The notes under the pieces were generated by a model. The model saw only the letters and a program-made list of their open reading frames with translations. It searched no databases and had not been told where the DNA came from. Below are positions 1-8,398 of a stretch of 64,000 bases of DNA, in pieces. This DNA is from Pseudomonas vancouverensis. GTDB taxonomy: Bacteria; Pseudomonadota; Gammaproteobacteria; Pseudomonadales; Pseudomonadaceae. The DNA lies in NCBI RefSeq assembly GCF_004348895.1, contig NZ_RRZK01000019.1, positions 1 through 64,000 on the forward strand, read 5' to 3'. Positions within the stretch are counted from its first letter, which is position 1; the number at the start of each line of letters is the position of its first letter. The position numbers and the translations under genes were made by a program.

Positions 1-239
1 CACCACTCTTTCAACTCCTTCCAGGCTTCGATGAACTGAAGCAACCTACTGCCGAAAACTGCGTAACTCTTTGTTTACCAAGGAGTTTTCCGTTTCGACT
101 GCGCCGGAAGTGGGGCGAATTATAGACATCTGAAATCTGCCGTCAACAGGTAATTTCATATTTCTGTCATATCGGTCAAAAAAACCCCGGAAACGCGAAG
201 GCCGGCCCCAAGGGGCCGGCCTTCCTGGCCTTCTACTTA
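1..239. other. non-coding left edge of window
   Basis: No credible reading frame. It contains a small hairpin (GCTTC/GAAGC arms, about 29-46) and an AT-rich stretch ending in the terminator described separately. The neighbouring gene to the left is outside the window, so I cannot say whether this is a leader or trailer. Confidence 0.5.
178..224 (-). terminator. Rho-independent terminator of the bauA-mmsA operon
   Basis: A 13-bp perfect inverted repeat (GAAGGCCGGCCCC, 197-209, and its complement, 212-224) lies 16 bases past the mmsA stop. On the minus strand it is followed, after a short GC segment, by a run of seven T (complement of A177-A184). The gap before the T run makes it slightly non-canonical. 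Confidence 0.6.
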
Positions 240-1733
240 TTACAAGCTAGGAAAGGCGAACTGCGATGCTTCGTGGCTGGCACGCTGAGGCCAGCGCTGG
301 GTGATGGCTTTGCGGCGGGTGTAGAAACGCACACCATCCGGCCCGTAGGCATGCAGGTCGCCGAACAGCGAACGCTTCCAGCCACCAAAGCTGTGGTAAG
401 CCACCGGCACCGGCAACGGTACGTTGACGCCAACCATGCCCACTTCGATCTCGTCACAGAACAGGCGTGCTGCCTCACCGTCACGGGTGAAGATGCAGGT
501 GCCATTACCGTATTCGTGATCGTTGATCAGCTGCATGGCTTCTTCCAGGCTGTTCACCCGGACGATGCACAACACCGGCCCGAAGATCTCTTCCTTATAG
601 ATGCGCATCTCTGGGGTGACGTTGTCGAACAGGCAGCCACCCAGGAAGAAACCTTCCTCATGACCGGCTACGGTCAGACCGCGACCGTCCACCACCAGCT
701 TCGCACCGGCAGCAACGCCGTCTTCCACATAACCGCTGACCTTGTCACGCGCCTGACCGGTAACCAAAGGCCCCATGTCCAGACCGCAGCTGGTGCCTGC
801 ACCGATTTTCAGTGCCTTGATTTGTGGCACCAGTTTGGCCACCAGGGCATCCGCCACCTGGTCACCGACGCACACAGCCACGGAAATCGCCATGCAGCGC
901 TCACCGCAAGAGCCATAAGCTGCACCCATCAAGGCGCTGACGGCGTTATCCAGGTCCGCATCCGGCATCAGCACGGCGTGGTTCTTCGCTCCACCCAGTG
1001 CCTGAACGCGCTTGCCGCGCTTGGTGCCTTCGGAATAGATGTACTCGGCAATCGGCGTCGAACCGACGAAGCTCAGTGCCTTGACCTCTGGCGCTTCGAT
1101 CAGCGCGTCAACGGCCGTCTTGTCACCGTGCACCACGCTCAGTACGCCTTTTGGCAAACCGGCTTCAAGCAGCAACTGGGCAATCAGCAGCGTCGAGCTT
1201 GGATCACGCTCGGACGGCTTGAGGATGAAGCAGTTGCCGCAAACGATGGCCAGTGGATACATCCACAACGGCACCATCGCCGGGAAGTTGAACGGGGTGA
1301 TACCGGCCACTACGCCCAGCGGCTGGAAATCGGACCAGGCATCAATGTTCGGGCCGACGTTACGGCTGTATTCGCCCTTGAGGATTTCCGGCGCTGCGCA
1401 AGCGAACTCGACGTTCTCGATACCGCGCTTCAGTTCACCGGCAGCGTCTTCCAGCGTCTTGCCATGCTCTTCGCTGATCAGCTGGGAGATACGCGCTTCG
1501 TTCTGCTCCAGCAGTTGCTTGAAGCGGAACATCACCTGGGCACGCTTGGCCGCAGGAGTATTGCGCCAGGCCGGGAACGCCGCCTTGGCAGCATCAATGG
1601 CGCTCTGGATGGTTTCGCGGGTGGCCAGCGGCAGCTTGTGAATGGCCTGACCGGTCGACGGGTTGAACACATCGACTGCGCGACCGTTCTCGGTCACCAG
1701 TTCGCCATTGATCAAATGCGGGATAACGCTCAT
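240..1733 (-). CDS. mmsA: CoA-acylating methylmalonate/malonate-semialdehyde dehydrogenase
   Basis: Aldehyde dehydrogenase superfamily protein of 497 aa that oxidises (methyl)malonate semialdehyde to propionyl-/acetyl-CoA with NAD+ and CoA. The family signature is visible: TPFNFPAMVPLWM in the NAD-binding half, LGGAKNH where other ALDHs carry the catalytic Glu, and the nucleophile Cys in GSCGERCMAIS. The start at MSVIPHLING is chosen because AGGAG sits 6 bases upstream; a start 8 codons earlier has no ribosome site. It lies 74 bases downstream of the bauA-type transaminase on the same strand, so the pair would turn beta-alanine into malonate semialdehyde and then acetyl-CoA. That context fits bauC (PA0130-like) better than the valine-pathway mmsA; family members do both, so substrate is inferred from context. 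Confidence 0.93.
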   Translation of the reverse strand: MSVIPHLINGELVTENGRAVDVFNPSTGQAIHKLPLATRETIQSAIDAAKAAFPAWRNTPAAKRAQVMFRFKQLLEQNEARISQLISEEHGKTLEDAAGELKRGIENVEFACAAPEILKGEYSRNVGPNIDAWSDFQPLGVVAGITPFNFPAMVPLWMYPLAIVCGNCFILKPSERDPSSTLLIAQLLLEAGLPKGVLSVVHGDKTAVDALIEAPEVKALSFVGSTPIAEYIYSEGTKRGKRVQALGGAKNHAVLMPDADLDNAVSALMGAAYGSCGERCMAISVAVCVGDQVADALVAKLVPQIKALKIGAGTSCGLDMGPLVTGQARDKVSGYVEDGVAAGAKLVVDGRGLTVAGHEEGFFLGGCLFDNVTPEMRIYKEEIFGPVLCIVRVNSLEEAMQLINDHEYGNGTCIFTRDGEAARLFCDEIEVGMVGVNVPLPVPVAYHSFGGWKRSLFGDLHAYGPDGVRFYTRRKAITQRWPQRASHEASQFAFPSL

Positions 1734-1807
1734 GGAAGCTCCTGAAAAGTTGTCCACAGGCGCCCGATTCCGAGCGCCCGTTTTTTATAGCTATATAGAA
1801 GGAGAAA

Positions 1808-3157
1808 TCAGTCGATCTTGCTCAGCACTTCGCCGACGGCGTCGAACAGACGATCCAGGTCTTGCGGCTTGCTGTTGAAGGTTGGGCCGAACTGCAGGGT
1901 GTCGCCGCCGAAGCGCACGTAGAACCCGGCTTTCCACAACGCCATGCCCGCTTCGAACGGACGCACGATCGCGTCGCCGTCACGTGGGGCGATCTGGATC
2001 GCACCGGCCAGGCCGTAGTTACGGATGTCGATGATGTTCTTCGTGCCTTTCAGGCCGTGCAGCGCATTTTCGAAGTGCGGCGCGACTTCAGCCACGCTCT
2101 GCACCAGGTTTTCCTTTTGCAGCAGATCGAGTGCTGCCAGGCCCGCGGCGCAAGCCACCGGGTGAGCGGAATAGGTGTAGCCGTGGGGGAATTCCACTGC
2201 GTACTCAGGGGTGGCCTGGTTCATGAAGGTCTGGTAGATCTCGGAGCTGGCGATCACCGCGCCCATCGGAATGGCACCGTTGGTGACTTGCTTGGCGATG
2301 CACATCAGGTCCGGGGTCACGCCGAAAGTGGTGGCGCCGAACATGGTGCCGGTACGGCCGAAACCGGTGATCACTTCGTCGAACACCAGCAGAATGTTGT
2401 GCTGGTCGCAGATTTCGCGCAGACGCTTCAGGTAACCCTGAGGCGGAACCAGTACGCCAGCGGAACCGGCCAGTGGCTCAACGAACACAGCTGCAATGTT
2501 CGACGCATCGTGCAGCTCGATCAGCTTGAGCAGTTCGTCAGCCAGAGCGATACCGCCCTGTTCCGGCATGCCGCGCGAGTAGGCGTTGCTGGCCAGCAGG
2601 GTGTGCGGCAGGTGATCGACGTCCATCATCGCCTGACCGAACAGTTTGCGGTTGCCGTTCACACCACCAAGGCTGGTACCGGCGATGTTCACGCCGTGGT
2701 AGCCGCGGGCACGACCGATCATCTTGGTCTTGGTCGACTGGCCTTTCAGACGCCAGTAGGCACGCACCATTTTCACTGCAGTGTCGGCACACTCGGAGCC
2801 CGAGTCGGTGAAGAACACGTGGTTCAGGTTACCCGGGGTCAGCTCGGTGATTTTCTCGGCCAGCTGGAACGACAGCGGGTGACCGTACTGGAAGCCCGGC
2901 GAGTAATCGAGGGTGCCCAGCTGCTTGGCCACCGCTTCCTGGATTTCCTTGCGAGTATGACCGGCGCCGCAGGTCCACAGACCGGACAGCGAGTCATACA
3001 CCTTGCGGCCTTTGTCATCGATCAGCCAGCTGCCTTCCGCGCCGACGATCAGGCGTGGGTCGCGCTGAAAGTTACGGTTGGCGGTGTACGGCATCCAGTG
3101 GGCGTCCAACTTCAGTTGGCTGGCCAGTGGCGACGACGCGTTTTCAGGCATGTTCAT
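1808..3157 (-). CDS. bauA: beta-alanine (omega-amino acid)--pyruvate transaminase
   Basis: Class III PLP-dependent aminotransferase, 449 aa, full length. Visible landmarks are the phosphate/ring contacts DSGSECADTAVK (about 118-129), VFDEVITGFGRTG (about 258-270; Asp260 pairs with the PLP nitrogen) and the Schiff-base lysine in CIAKQVTNGAIPMG (Lys289). The reaction moves the amino group of beta-alanine to pyruvate, giving malonate semialdehyde and alanine. The ATG at MNMPENASS is preferred over an upstream frame extension because GAGG lies 9 bases before it. It is the first gene of a two-gene unit with the dehydrogenase and is divergent from a LysR regulator, the arrangement of the bau genes of P. 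aeruginosa; the FAD oxidoreductase bauB of that cluster is not present here. Confidence 0.92.
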   Translation of the reverse strand: MNMPENASSPLASQLKLDAHWMPYTANRNFQRDPRLIVGAEGSWLIDDKGRKVYDSLSGLWTCGAGHTRKEIQEAVAKQLGTLDYSPGFQYGHPLSFQLAEKITELTPGNLNHVFFTDSGSECADTAVKMVRAYWRLKGQSTKTKMIGRARGYHGVNIAGTSLGGVNGNRKLFGQAMMDVDHLPHTLLASNAYSRGMPEQGGIALADELLKLIELHDASNIAAVFVEPLAGSAGVLVPPQGYLKRLREICDQHNILLVFDEVITGFGRTGTMFGATTFGVTPDLMCIAKQVTNGAIPMGAVIASSEIYQTFMNQATPEYAVEFPHGYTYSAHPVACAAGLAALDLLQKENLVQSVAEVAPHFENALHGLKGTKNIIDIRNYGLAGAIQIAPRDGDAIVRPFEAGMALWKAGFYVRFGGDTLQFGPTFNSKPQDLDRLFDAVGEVLSKID

Positions 3158-3296
3158 GAGCAAAACCTCGCAAGGCAATGAGCGGTTCAGGAATTGAAAA
3201 CCGGAGTTGCAGCTAAGTTGCCACGGCGATAAAGTCGGTGAAATGCAACTTTTCTAATGTTCAGTCAGCCACCTACTAAACTATCGAGTAACCCGC
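3158..3296. promoter_or_regulatory. divergent bauA / lysR promoter region
   Basis: 139-bp intergenic region shared by the transaminase operon and the LysR-type regulator. It contains the inverted pair AGTTGCA (3205-3211) and TGCAACT (3244-3250), a candidate regulator site. No binding data; the site is an inference from symmetry and position. Confidence 0.4.
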
Positions 3297-4217
3297 ATGA
3301 GTACCCGCCGCCCCGATCCGCTGGCCCAGGTCAGTGACTTTGATATTCGCCTGCTGCGAATTTTTCGCAGCGTGGTGGAGTGCGGTGGTTTCTCTGCGGC
3401 GGAAACCGTACTGGGCATCGGCCGCTCCGCAATCAGCCAACAGATGAGCGACCTGGAGCAACGCCTCGGCTTGCGTCTTTGCCAACGCGGGCGTGCCGGA
3501 TTTTCCCTGACCGAGGAAGGTCGCGAGGTCTATCAGTCGGCCTTGCAACTGTTAAGTGCGCTGGAAAGTTTCCGTACTGAGGTCAACGGCTTGCACCAGC
3601 ATCTGCGTGGCGAACTGATCATCGGTTTGACCGACAACCTCGTCACCCTCCCCCACATGCGCATCACCCACGCCTTGGCGCAGTTGAAGGAACGCGGGCC
3701 GGACGTGCAGATCCAGATCCGCATGATCGCGCCCAATGAAGTCGAACAAGGCGTGCTCGATGGTCGCTTGCACGTCGGCGTAGTGCCGCAGGCCAGCGCG
3801 TTGTCGGGTCTGGAGTACCAGCCTTTGTACAGCGAGCGCTCACTGCTGTATTGCGCAGTGGGCCATCCGTTGTTTTACGTCGATGACAAGCAACTGGATG
3901 ACGAGCGCCTGAACGCTCAGGACGCCATCGCTCCGACGTTCCGCTTGCCGGCGGACATCCAGGCGCATTACCAGGCGCTCAATTGCACGGCCAGCGCTTC
4001 AGACCGCGAAGGCATGGCATTCCTGATCCTGACCGGGCGCTATATAGGTTACCTGCCGGATCACTACGCCAGCCTCTGGGTGCAGCAAGGCCGATTGCGC
4101 GCCCTGAAACCCAAGGCGCGCTTTTATGACCTGAGTCTCGCCTCAGTGACCCGCAAGGGGCGTCGTCCGCATCTGGTGCTGGAAAGTTTTCTCGACAGCC
4201 TGGCAGCCACTCGCTGA
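3297..4217 (+). CDS. bauR: LysR-family regulator of beta-alanine catabolism (BauR-like)
   Basis: 306-aa LysR-type regulator. The winged helix-turn-helix is at about residues 17-75 (FDIRLLRIFRSVVECGGFSA, then IGRSAISQQMSDLEQRLG), followed by a periplasmic-binding-like effector domain beginning near GELIIGLTD. It is divergent from the bauA-mmsA unit with a 139-bp shared promoter, so control of that operon, with beta-alanine as co-inducer, is the natural reading. In P. aeruginosa the regulator beside bauA (PA0133) is named BauR. The symbol is given on context; a differently specialised LysR cannot be excluded. Confidence 0.8.
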   Translation: MSTRRPDPLAQVSDFDIRLLRIFRSVVECGGFSAAETVLGIGRSAISQQMSDLEQRLGLRLCQRGRAGFSLTEEGREVYQSALQLLSALESFRTEVNGLHQHLRGELIIGLTDNLVTLPHMRITHALAQLKERGPDVQIQIRMIAPNEVEQGVLDGRLHVGVVPQASALSGLEYQPLYSERSLLYCAVGHPLFYVDDKQLDDERLNAQDAIAPTFRLPADIQAHYQALNCTASASDREGMAFLILTGRYIGYLPDHYASLWVQQGRLRALKPKARFYDLSLASVTRKGRRPHLVLESFLDSLAATR

Positions 4218-4334
4218 AAAACACCCGTTGCCGGGAGACAGGGCGTTGCGGATTTATGCTGCAAAGGCTTGTCTGAATCCGGAGGGTGCGCTATCAACGC
4301 ACAGGCCGTCCCACCCACCCGTTCGGAAGCGCTT

Positions 4335-4985
4335 ATGTCCCTTGAAGTCCCAGCCCACGGCGGCAGACCCGCCAGCCGCATTCGTCAGAAAAACGAAGAG
4401 ACCATCATCAAGGCCGCCGAAGACGAGTTTGCCCGTCACGGGTTCAAGGGCACCAGCATGAATACCATCGCCCAGAATGCCGGGCTGCCCAAGGCCAACC
4501 TGCACTACTACTTCACCAACAAGCTCGGGTTGTACGTGGCGGTGCTGAGCAACATCCTTCAATTGTGGGACAGCACCTTCAACACCCTCACGGCCGAAGA
4601 CGATCCTGCCGAAGCGCTGACCCGCTACATTCGCGCCAAAATGGAGTTTTCCCGACGCCAGCCGCAGGCCTCGCGCATTTTTGCCATGGAAGTGATCAGC
4701 GGCGGCGAATGCCTGACCGAGTACTTCAACCAGGACTACCGCGCCTGGTTCCAGGGCCGCGCGGGCGTGTTCCAGGCCTGGATCGAGGCCGGTAAAATGG
4801 ACCCGGTCGACCCCGTGCACCTGATCTTCCTGCTGTGGGGCAGCACCCAACACTACGCTGACTTCGCCACGCAAATCTGCCGCGTCACCGGGCGCAGCAA
4901 ATTGACCAAACAAGACATGGAAGACGCCGGCAACAACCTGATCCGGATCATTCTCAAGGGCTGCGGCCTGACACCTGCCATCTAA
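4335..4985 (+). CDS. TetR-family regulator, RutR-like
   Basis: 216-aa regulator with an N-terminal TetR helix-turn-helix (GFKGTSMNTIAQNAGLPKANLHYYF, about residues 38-62, given here in two overlapping motifs GFKGTSMNTIAQ and GLPKANLHYYF) and the YcdC/RutR type C-terminal domain (RIFAMEVISGGECL, LWGSTQHYADF). RutR regulators sense uracil/thymine and control pyrimidine degradation. Because uracil breakdown by the reductive route yields beta-alanine, its place directly after the bau genes makes sense. The start at MSLEVPAHGG has GGAAG upstream; a start 22 codons earlier is possible but poorly supported. It is 6 bases from yigZ and probably co-transcribed with it. Confidence 0.82.
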   Translation: MSLEVPAHGGRPASRIRQKNEETIIKAAEDEFARHGFKGTSMNTIAQNAGLPKANLHYYFTNKLGLYVAVLSNILQLWDSTFNTLTAEDDPAEALTRYIRAKMEFSRRQPQASRIFAMEVISGGECLTEYFNQDYRAWFQGRAGVFQAWIEAGKMDPVDPVHLIFLLWGSTQHYADFATQICRVTGRSKLTKQDMEDAGNNLIRIILKGCGLTPAI

Positions 4986-4991
4986 GACCTT

Positions 4992-5573
4992 ATGCCTTTT
5001 ACCCTCAGCGGTTTTTGCGAATACCGCGAAGAGATTCGCAAAAGTCGCTTCATCACCTTCGCCGCGCCGATCGAAAGCCCGGCCGACGCCCAGGCGTTCA
5101 TCGCCCAGCACAGCGACCTGAATGCCACGCACAACTGCTGGGCATGGAAGCTCGGCGATCAGTACCGCAGCACCGACGACGGCGAACCTGGCGGCACCGC
5201 AGGTCGGCCGATTCTGGCGGCCATCGAGGCGCAGGATTGCGACCAGGTCGTTGTGCTGGTGATTCGCTGGTATGGCGGTATTCAACTGGGCACCGGCGGC
5301 CTGGCCCGAGCATACGGTGGTGGCGCCAACAAATGCCTGCAGGCAGCACCGAAGGTTGAACTGATCAGCCGGGTGCCGCTGCGATGCACATGTGGATTTG
5401 CCGAACTGGCCCTGGTGAAGCTGCGGGTGGTCGAAGCCGGAGGTTTGGTCAGCGAAGAGGCGTTCACCGCCAACGGTGTCGACTTGCAATTGGCAGTCGG
5501 CGAAGCACAGATCGACACGCTGCAATCACAACTCGCCGATTTAAGTCGCGGCCGGATTTTGCTGCAGCGCTAG
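4992..5573 (+). CDS. yigZ: YigZ/IMPACT family protein
   Basis: 193-aa member of the UPF0029/IMPACT family. The N-terminal domain carries the family core HNCWAWKLGDQYRSTDDGEP and GTAGRPIL, followed by VIRWYGGIQLGTGGLARAYG; the C-terminal ferredoxin-like domain is present. Family members are linked to translation control through ribosome/GCN1-type interactions, but the bacterial role is unsettled. Only 6 bases separate it from the TetR gene, so the pair is likely one unit. Confidence 0.88.
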   Translation: MPFTLSGFCEYREEIRKSRFITFAAPIESPADAQAFIAQHSDLNATHNCWAWKLGDQYRSTDDGEPGGTAGRPILAAIEAQDCDQVVVLVIRWYGGIQLGTGGLARAYGGGANKCLQAAPKVELISRVPLRCTCGFAELALVKLRVVEAGGLVSEEAFTANGVDLQLAVGEAQIDTLQSQLADLSRGRILLQR

Positions 5574-6085
5574 TCAGCGACTTTTTTGCGGCGCAGCACT
5601 TTTCCACTGATTGCACTTTTGCCCACATCTGCTGTGCACCCGGCTGTGGATAACCTGAGCACATACGCCTGTAACCCTTCTGTCATGCGGCTTTGCGGAC
5701 TTTGCTCAATTTTCGTCCAATTCGCAGTCGAAAACATCAAACCCATGTAAAAACAAACAGTTACAGCGGTTTATCGCCTTTAGAAGAAAGCCGCCCAGCG
5801 CTTATGCCCGAGATTTCGGCTTGCGCACAAATACTGTGGAGCAATCTGTGGATAACCCGTTCATGGTCAGCCCGGCACCATGCCCGGCATGGCCCGGCGG
5901 TCATTGTTCATTTTTTGACCAGCTGTGGACGAGCGAAACCGCAGCCCTATCAGCCGAATGCTTGCTGGTCAAAAGACCTCTACCCACCCACATCAGGCTC
6001 GACGCCTGCTACCGGGGGATGCAGCATAGGCACAATGCTCGCGATCCTTTGCATTCATCACTCACCATTTTCAAGGAAGCCCTGC
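5574..6085. other. non-coding stretch with DnaA-box-like sites
   Basis: About 510 bases with no convincing gene; open frames here lack coding character. Two perfect matches to the DnaA box (TGTGGATAA = complement of TTATCCACA) are at 5645-5653 and 5847-5855, with weaker relatives (TTTTCCACT at 5600-5608, CTGTGGA at 5834-5840, CTGTGGAC near 5922). Their role is unknown. Confidence 0.6.
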
Positions 6086-6775
6086 ATGCCTACGACAAAA
6101 TCAGCACTGATCATCGGCGCATCCCGCGGTCTTGGCCTCGGCCTGGTGAAAACCCTGCTGGCTGATAGCTGGCAAGTCACCGCCACCGTGCGCAATCCGC
6201 AAAACGCCCAAGCCTTGGACGCCTTGGGCAAAGTACAAATCGAAAAACTCGACATGGACGACCAACAGGCCGTCATCGATCTGAACCAGCGACTCAAGGG
6301 CCAGGTGTTTGACCTGTTGTTCGTCAACGCCGGGGTCAAAGGACCCGATGTTCAAACGCCGAACGGCGGTGCGACGATGGCAGACGTCGGTCAGCTGTTT
6401 TTCACCAATGCCGTGGCACCGATCAACCTGGCGCAATACTTCGTCGGGCAGATCCGCCCGCAAACCGGCGTGCTGGCGTTCATGAGTTCCGTGCTCGGCA
6501 GCGTGACCATGCCCGATGCTCCGGAACTGGCGTTGTACAAGGCCAGCAAGGCTGCCTTGAACTCCATGACCAACAGCTTCGTCACCCAATTGGGTGAACC
6601 GGCACTCACCGTGCTGTCGCTGCATCCGGGCTGGGTAAAAACCGACATGGGCGGTGAAGGTGCTGATATTGACGTAGAGACCAGCACTCGCGGGTTGATC
6701 GATCAAGTGAATGCGTATGCCGGCAAGGGTGGGCATCACTTCATCAACTACCGGGGTGAAACCATTCCCTGGTAA
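6086..6775 (+). CDS. SDR-family oxidoreductase (C-factor-like)
   Basis: 229-aa short-chain dehydrogenase. The Rossmann dinucleotide motif is GASRGLGLG near residues 10-18, the NAG-type motif is VNAG, and the catalytic Ser and YxxxK are in MSSVLGS and LYKASKAALN. Length and pattern resemble the small C-factor/CsgA-like cytoplasmic SDRs. The ATG at MPTTKSA is chosen because AAGGAAG precedes it by 7 bases; a reading frame reaching 390 bases further upstream is discarded, since that extension has no coding character. Substrate unknown. It stands alone, with no operon partner in close spacing. Confidence 0.87.
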   Translation: MPTTKSALIIGASRGLGLGLVKTLLADSWQVTATVRNPQNAQALDALGKVQIEKLDMDDQQAVIDLNQRLKGQVFDLLFVNAGVKGPDVQTPNGGATMADVGQLFFTNAVAPINLAQYFVGQIRPQTGVLAFMSSVLGSVTMPDAPELALYKASKAALNSMTNSFVTQLGEPALTVLSLHPGWVKTDMGGEGADIDVETSTRGLIDQVNAYAGKGGHHFINYRGETIPW

Positions 6776-6787
6776 CACCACCACTCT

Positions 6788-6819
6788 CTTGTAGGGGCCG
6801 GCTTGCTCGCTCCTACAAG
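6788..6819. repeat. REP-like palindrome
   Basis: Arms CTTGTAGG and CCTACAAG enclose a GC-rich core containing GCTTGCTCGC, typical of Pseudomonas REP elements. It lies 13 bases past the SDR stop and may protect its mRNA end. Confidence 0.7.
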
Positions 6820-6970
6820 GGACGTTTGCATCTGCCTGTCGGGGTGAGCTTGCCCATCGCGGCGATTTGCTTGAAACTTCCCCGCCTCGCCTCCCCGGCG
6901 AACCTGGATCAGCAGACAGGGCAACACTGAGCTGGCAACCCTGAACCCTATTTTCAGAGGAGCCGGCACC

Positions 6971-8329
6971 ATGCCCGCGACCCGTACCTGGTTAAAAAAC
7001 CCCCTCGCCATTTTCACTGCCAACGGTCTTGATGCCCGTGGCGGCCTAGTGCTGCAAGACGGTCTGATCGTCGAAGTGCTCGGTGTTGGCCAACAACCAT
7101 CGGCACCCTGCAATGAAGTCTTCGATGCCCGCGAGCACGTGATCCTGCCCGGGCTGATCAACACCCATCATCACTTTTATCAAACCCTGACTCGCGCCTG
7201 GGCGCCGGTGGTCAACCAGCCGCTGTTCCCGTGGCTGAAAACCCTGTACCCGGTCTGGGCGCGCCTGACTCCGGAAAAACTCGCCCTCGCCACCAAGGTC
7301 GCGCTGGCCGAACTGCTGCTGTCCGGTTGCACCACCGCCGCCGATCACCACTACCTGTTCCCCGAAGGCCTGGAAAACGCCATTGACGTGCAGGTCGAGA
7401 GCGTTCGCGAACTGGGCATGCGCGCCATGCTCACCCGCGGCTCGATGAGTCTCGGCGAAAAGGACGGTGGCCTGCCGCCGCAGCAAACCGTGCAGGAAGG
7501 CGAAGTGATCCTCGCCGACAGTCAGCGCTTGATCGCCGAATACCACGAGCGCGGTGACGGGGCACAAATCCAGATCGCCCTGGCACCCTGCTCACCGTTC
7601 TCGGTGACCCCGGAAATCATGGCGGCCAGCGCCGAATTGGCGAACAAACTCGACGTGCGCCTGCACACTCACCTGGCAGAAACCCTCGACGAAGAAGACT
7701 TCTGCCTGCAACGCTTCGGCCTGCGTACCGTGGATTATCTGGACAGTGTCGGCTGGCTCGGCCCGCGCACCTGGCTGGCCCACGGCATTCACTTCAACCC
7801 GGACGAAATCACCCGCCTCGGCGCTGCCGGCACCGGCATTTGCCACTGCCCGAGTTCAAACATGCGCCTGGCGTCGGGTATCTGCCCCAGCATCGAACTG
7901 ACCGACGCCGGTGCCCTGCTTGGCCTCGGTGTGGATGGTTCAGCCTCCAACGATGCCTCGAACATGATGCTCGAAACACGTCAGGCCCTGTACATCCAGC
8001 GCCTGCGTTACGGCGCGGAAAAAATCACTCCGGAACGCGTGCTCGGCTGGGCGACCAAGGGCTCGGCCAGTCTGCTGGGCCGTACCGACATCGGCGAACT
8101 GGCGGTAGGCAAACAGGCCGACCTGGCATTGTTCAAGCTGGATGAGCTGCGCTTCTCCGGCAGCCATGACCCGGTATCGGCGCTACTGCTGTGTGGCGCC
8201 GATCGTGCGGATCGGGTGATGGTCGGCGGCCAGTGGCGGGTGATCGACGGTCAGGTCGAAGGGCTCGATCTCAAAGGCTTGATTGCCGATCACAGCCAGG
8301 CGGCGCGGCAGTTGATCGCCGGCGTCTGA
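6971..8329 (+). CDS. 8-oxoguanine deaminase
   Basis: 452-aa amidohydrolase of the ATZ/TRZ subgroup. It hydrolyses 8-oxoguanine to urate and ammonia. Visible metal ligands are the HxH in NTHHHFYQTL (His66 and His68), HTHLAET near residue 233, AHGIHF and the Asp in GVDGSASND. The long match to the Pseudomonas 8-oxoguanine deaminases (PA0142 type) and the presence of an adenine deaminase 1.7 kb away support a nucleobase role. AGAGGAG lies 8 bases before the ATG. It appears monocistronic. Confidence 0.88.
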   Translation: MPATRTWLKNPLAIFTANGLDARGGLVLQDGLIVEVLGVGQQPSAPCNEVFDAREHVILPGLINTHHHFYQTLTRAWAPVVNQPLFPWLKTLYPVWARLTPEKLALATKVALAELLLSGCTTAADHHYLFPEGLENAIDVQVESVRELGMRAMLTRGSMSLGEKDGGLPPQQTVQEGEVILADSQRLIAEYHERGDGAQIQIALAPCSPFSVTPEIMAASAELANKLDVRLHTHLAETLDEEDFCLQRFGLRTVDYLDSVGWLGPRTWLAHGIHFNPDEITRLGAAGTGICHCPSSNMRLASGICPSIELTDAGALLGLGVDGSASNDASNMMLETRQALYIQRLRYGAEKITPERVLGWATKGSASLLGRTDIGELAVGKQADLALFKLDELRFSGSHDPVSALLLCGADRADRVMVGGQWRVIDGQVEGLDLKGLIADHSQAARQLIAGV

Positions 8330-8337
8330 CCTGACGC

Positions 8338-8394
8338 CATCGCCATCAAGCCGGCTCCCTGATTGCATTTGCAGAAGCCGGCTTGCTGGCGATG
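8338..8394. terminator. bidirectional hairpin between convergent genes
   Basis: Long imperfect inverted repeat (CATCGCCATCAAGCCGGCT against AGCCGGCTTGCTGGCGATG) between the stops of the deaminase and the antiporter. No T run, so it may be a REP-type element acting as an mRNA end barrier. Confidence 0.5.
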
Positions 8395-8398
8395 CTGT

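Noticed and set aside
273..1745. 490-aa plus-strand open frame opposite mmsA
   Set aside because: Antisense shadow: no ribosome site, His/Gln/Arg-rich translation, and the minus-strand frame is a clear dehydrogenase.
1862..3181. 439-aa plus-strand open frame opposite bauA
   Set aside because: Shadow of the transaminase with low-complexity Val/His/Gln composition typical of high-GC antisense frames.
4254..5525. 423-aa minus-strand frame over the TetR and yigZ genes
   Set aside because: Overlaps two recognised genes on the other strand; composition typical of an antisense frame.
5693..6085. N-terminal extension of the SDR gene
   Set aside because: The SDR homology begins at 6086 with a good ribosome site; the extension has no domain and lies across DnaA-like sites.
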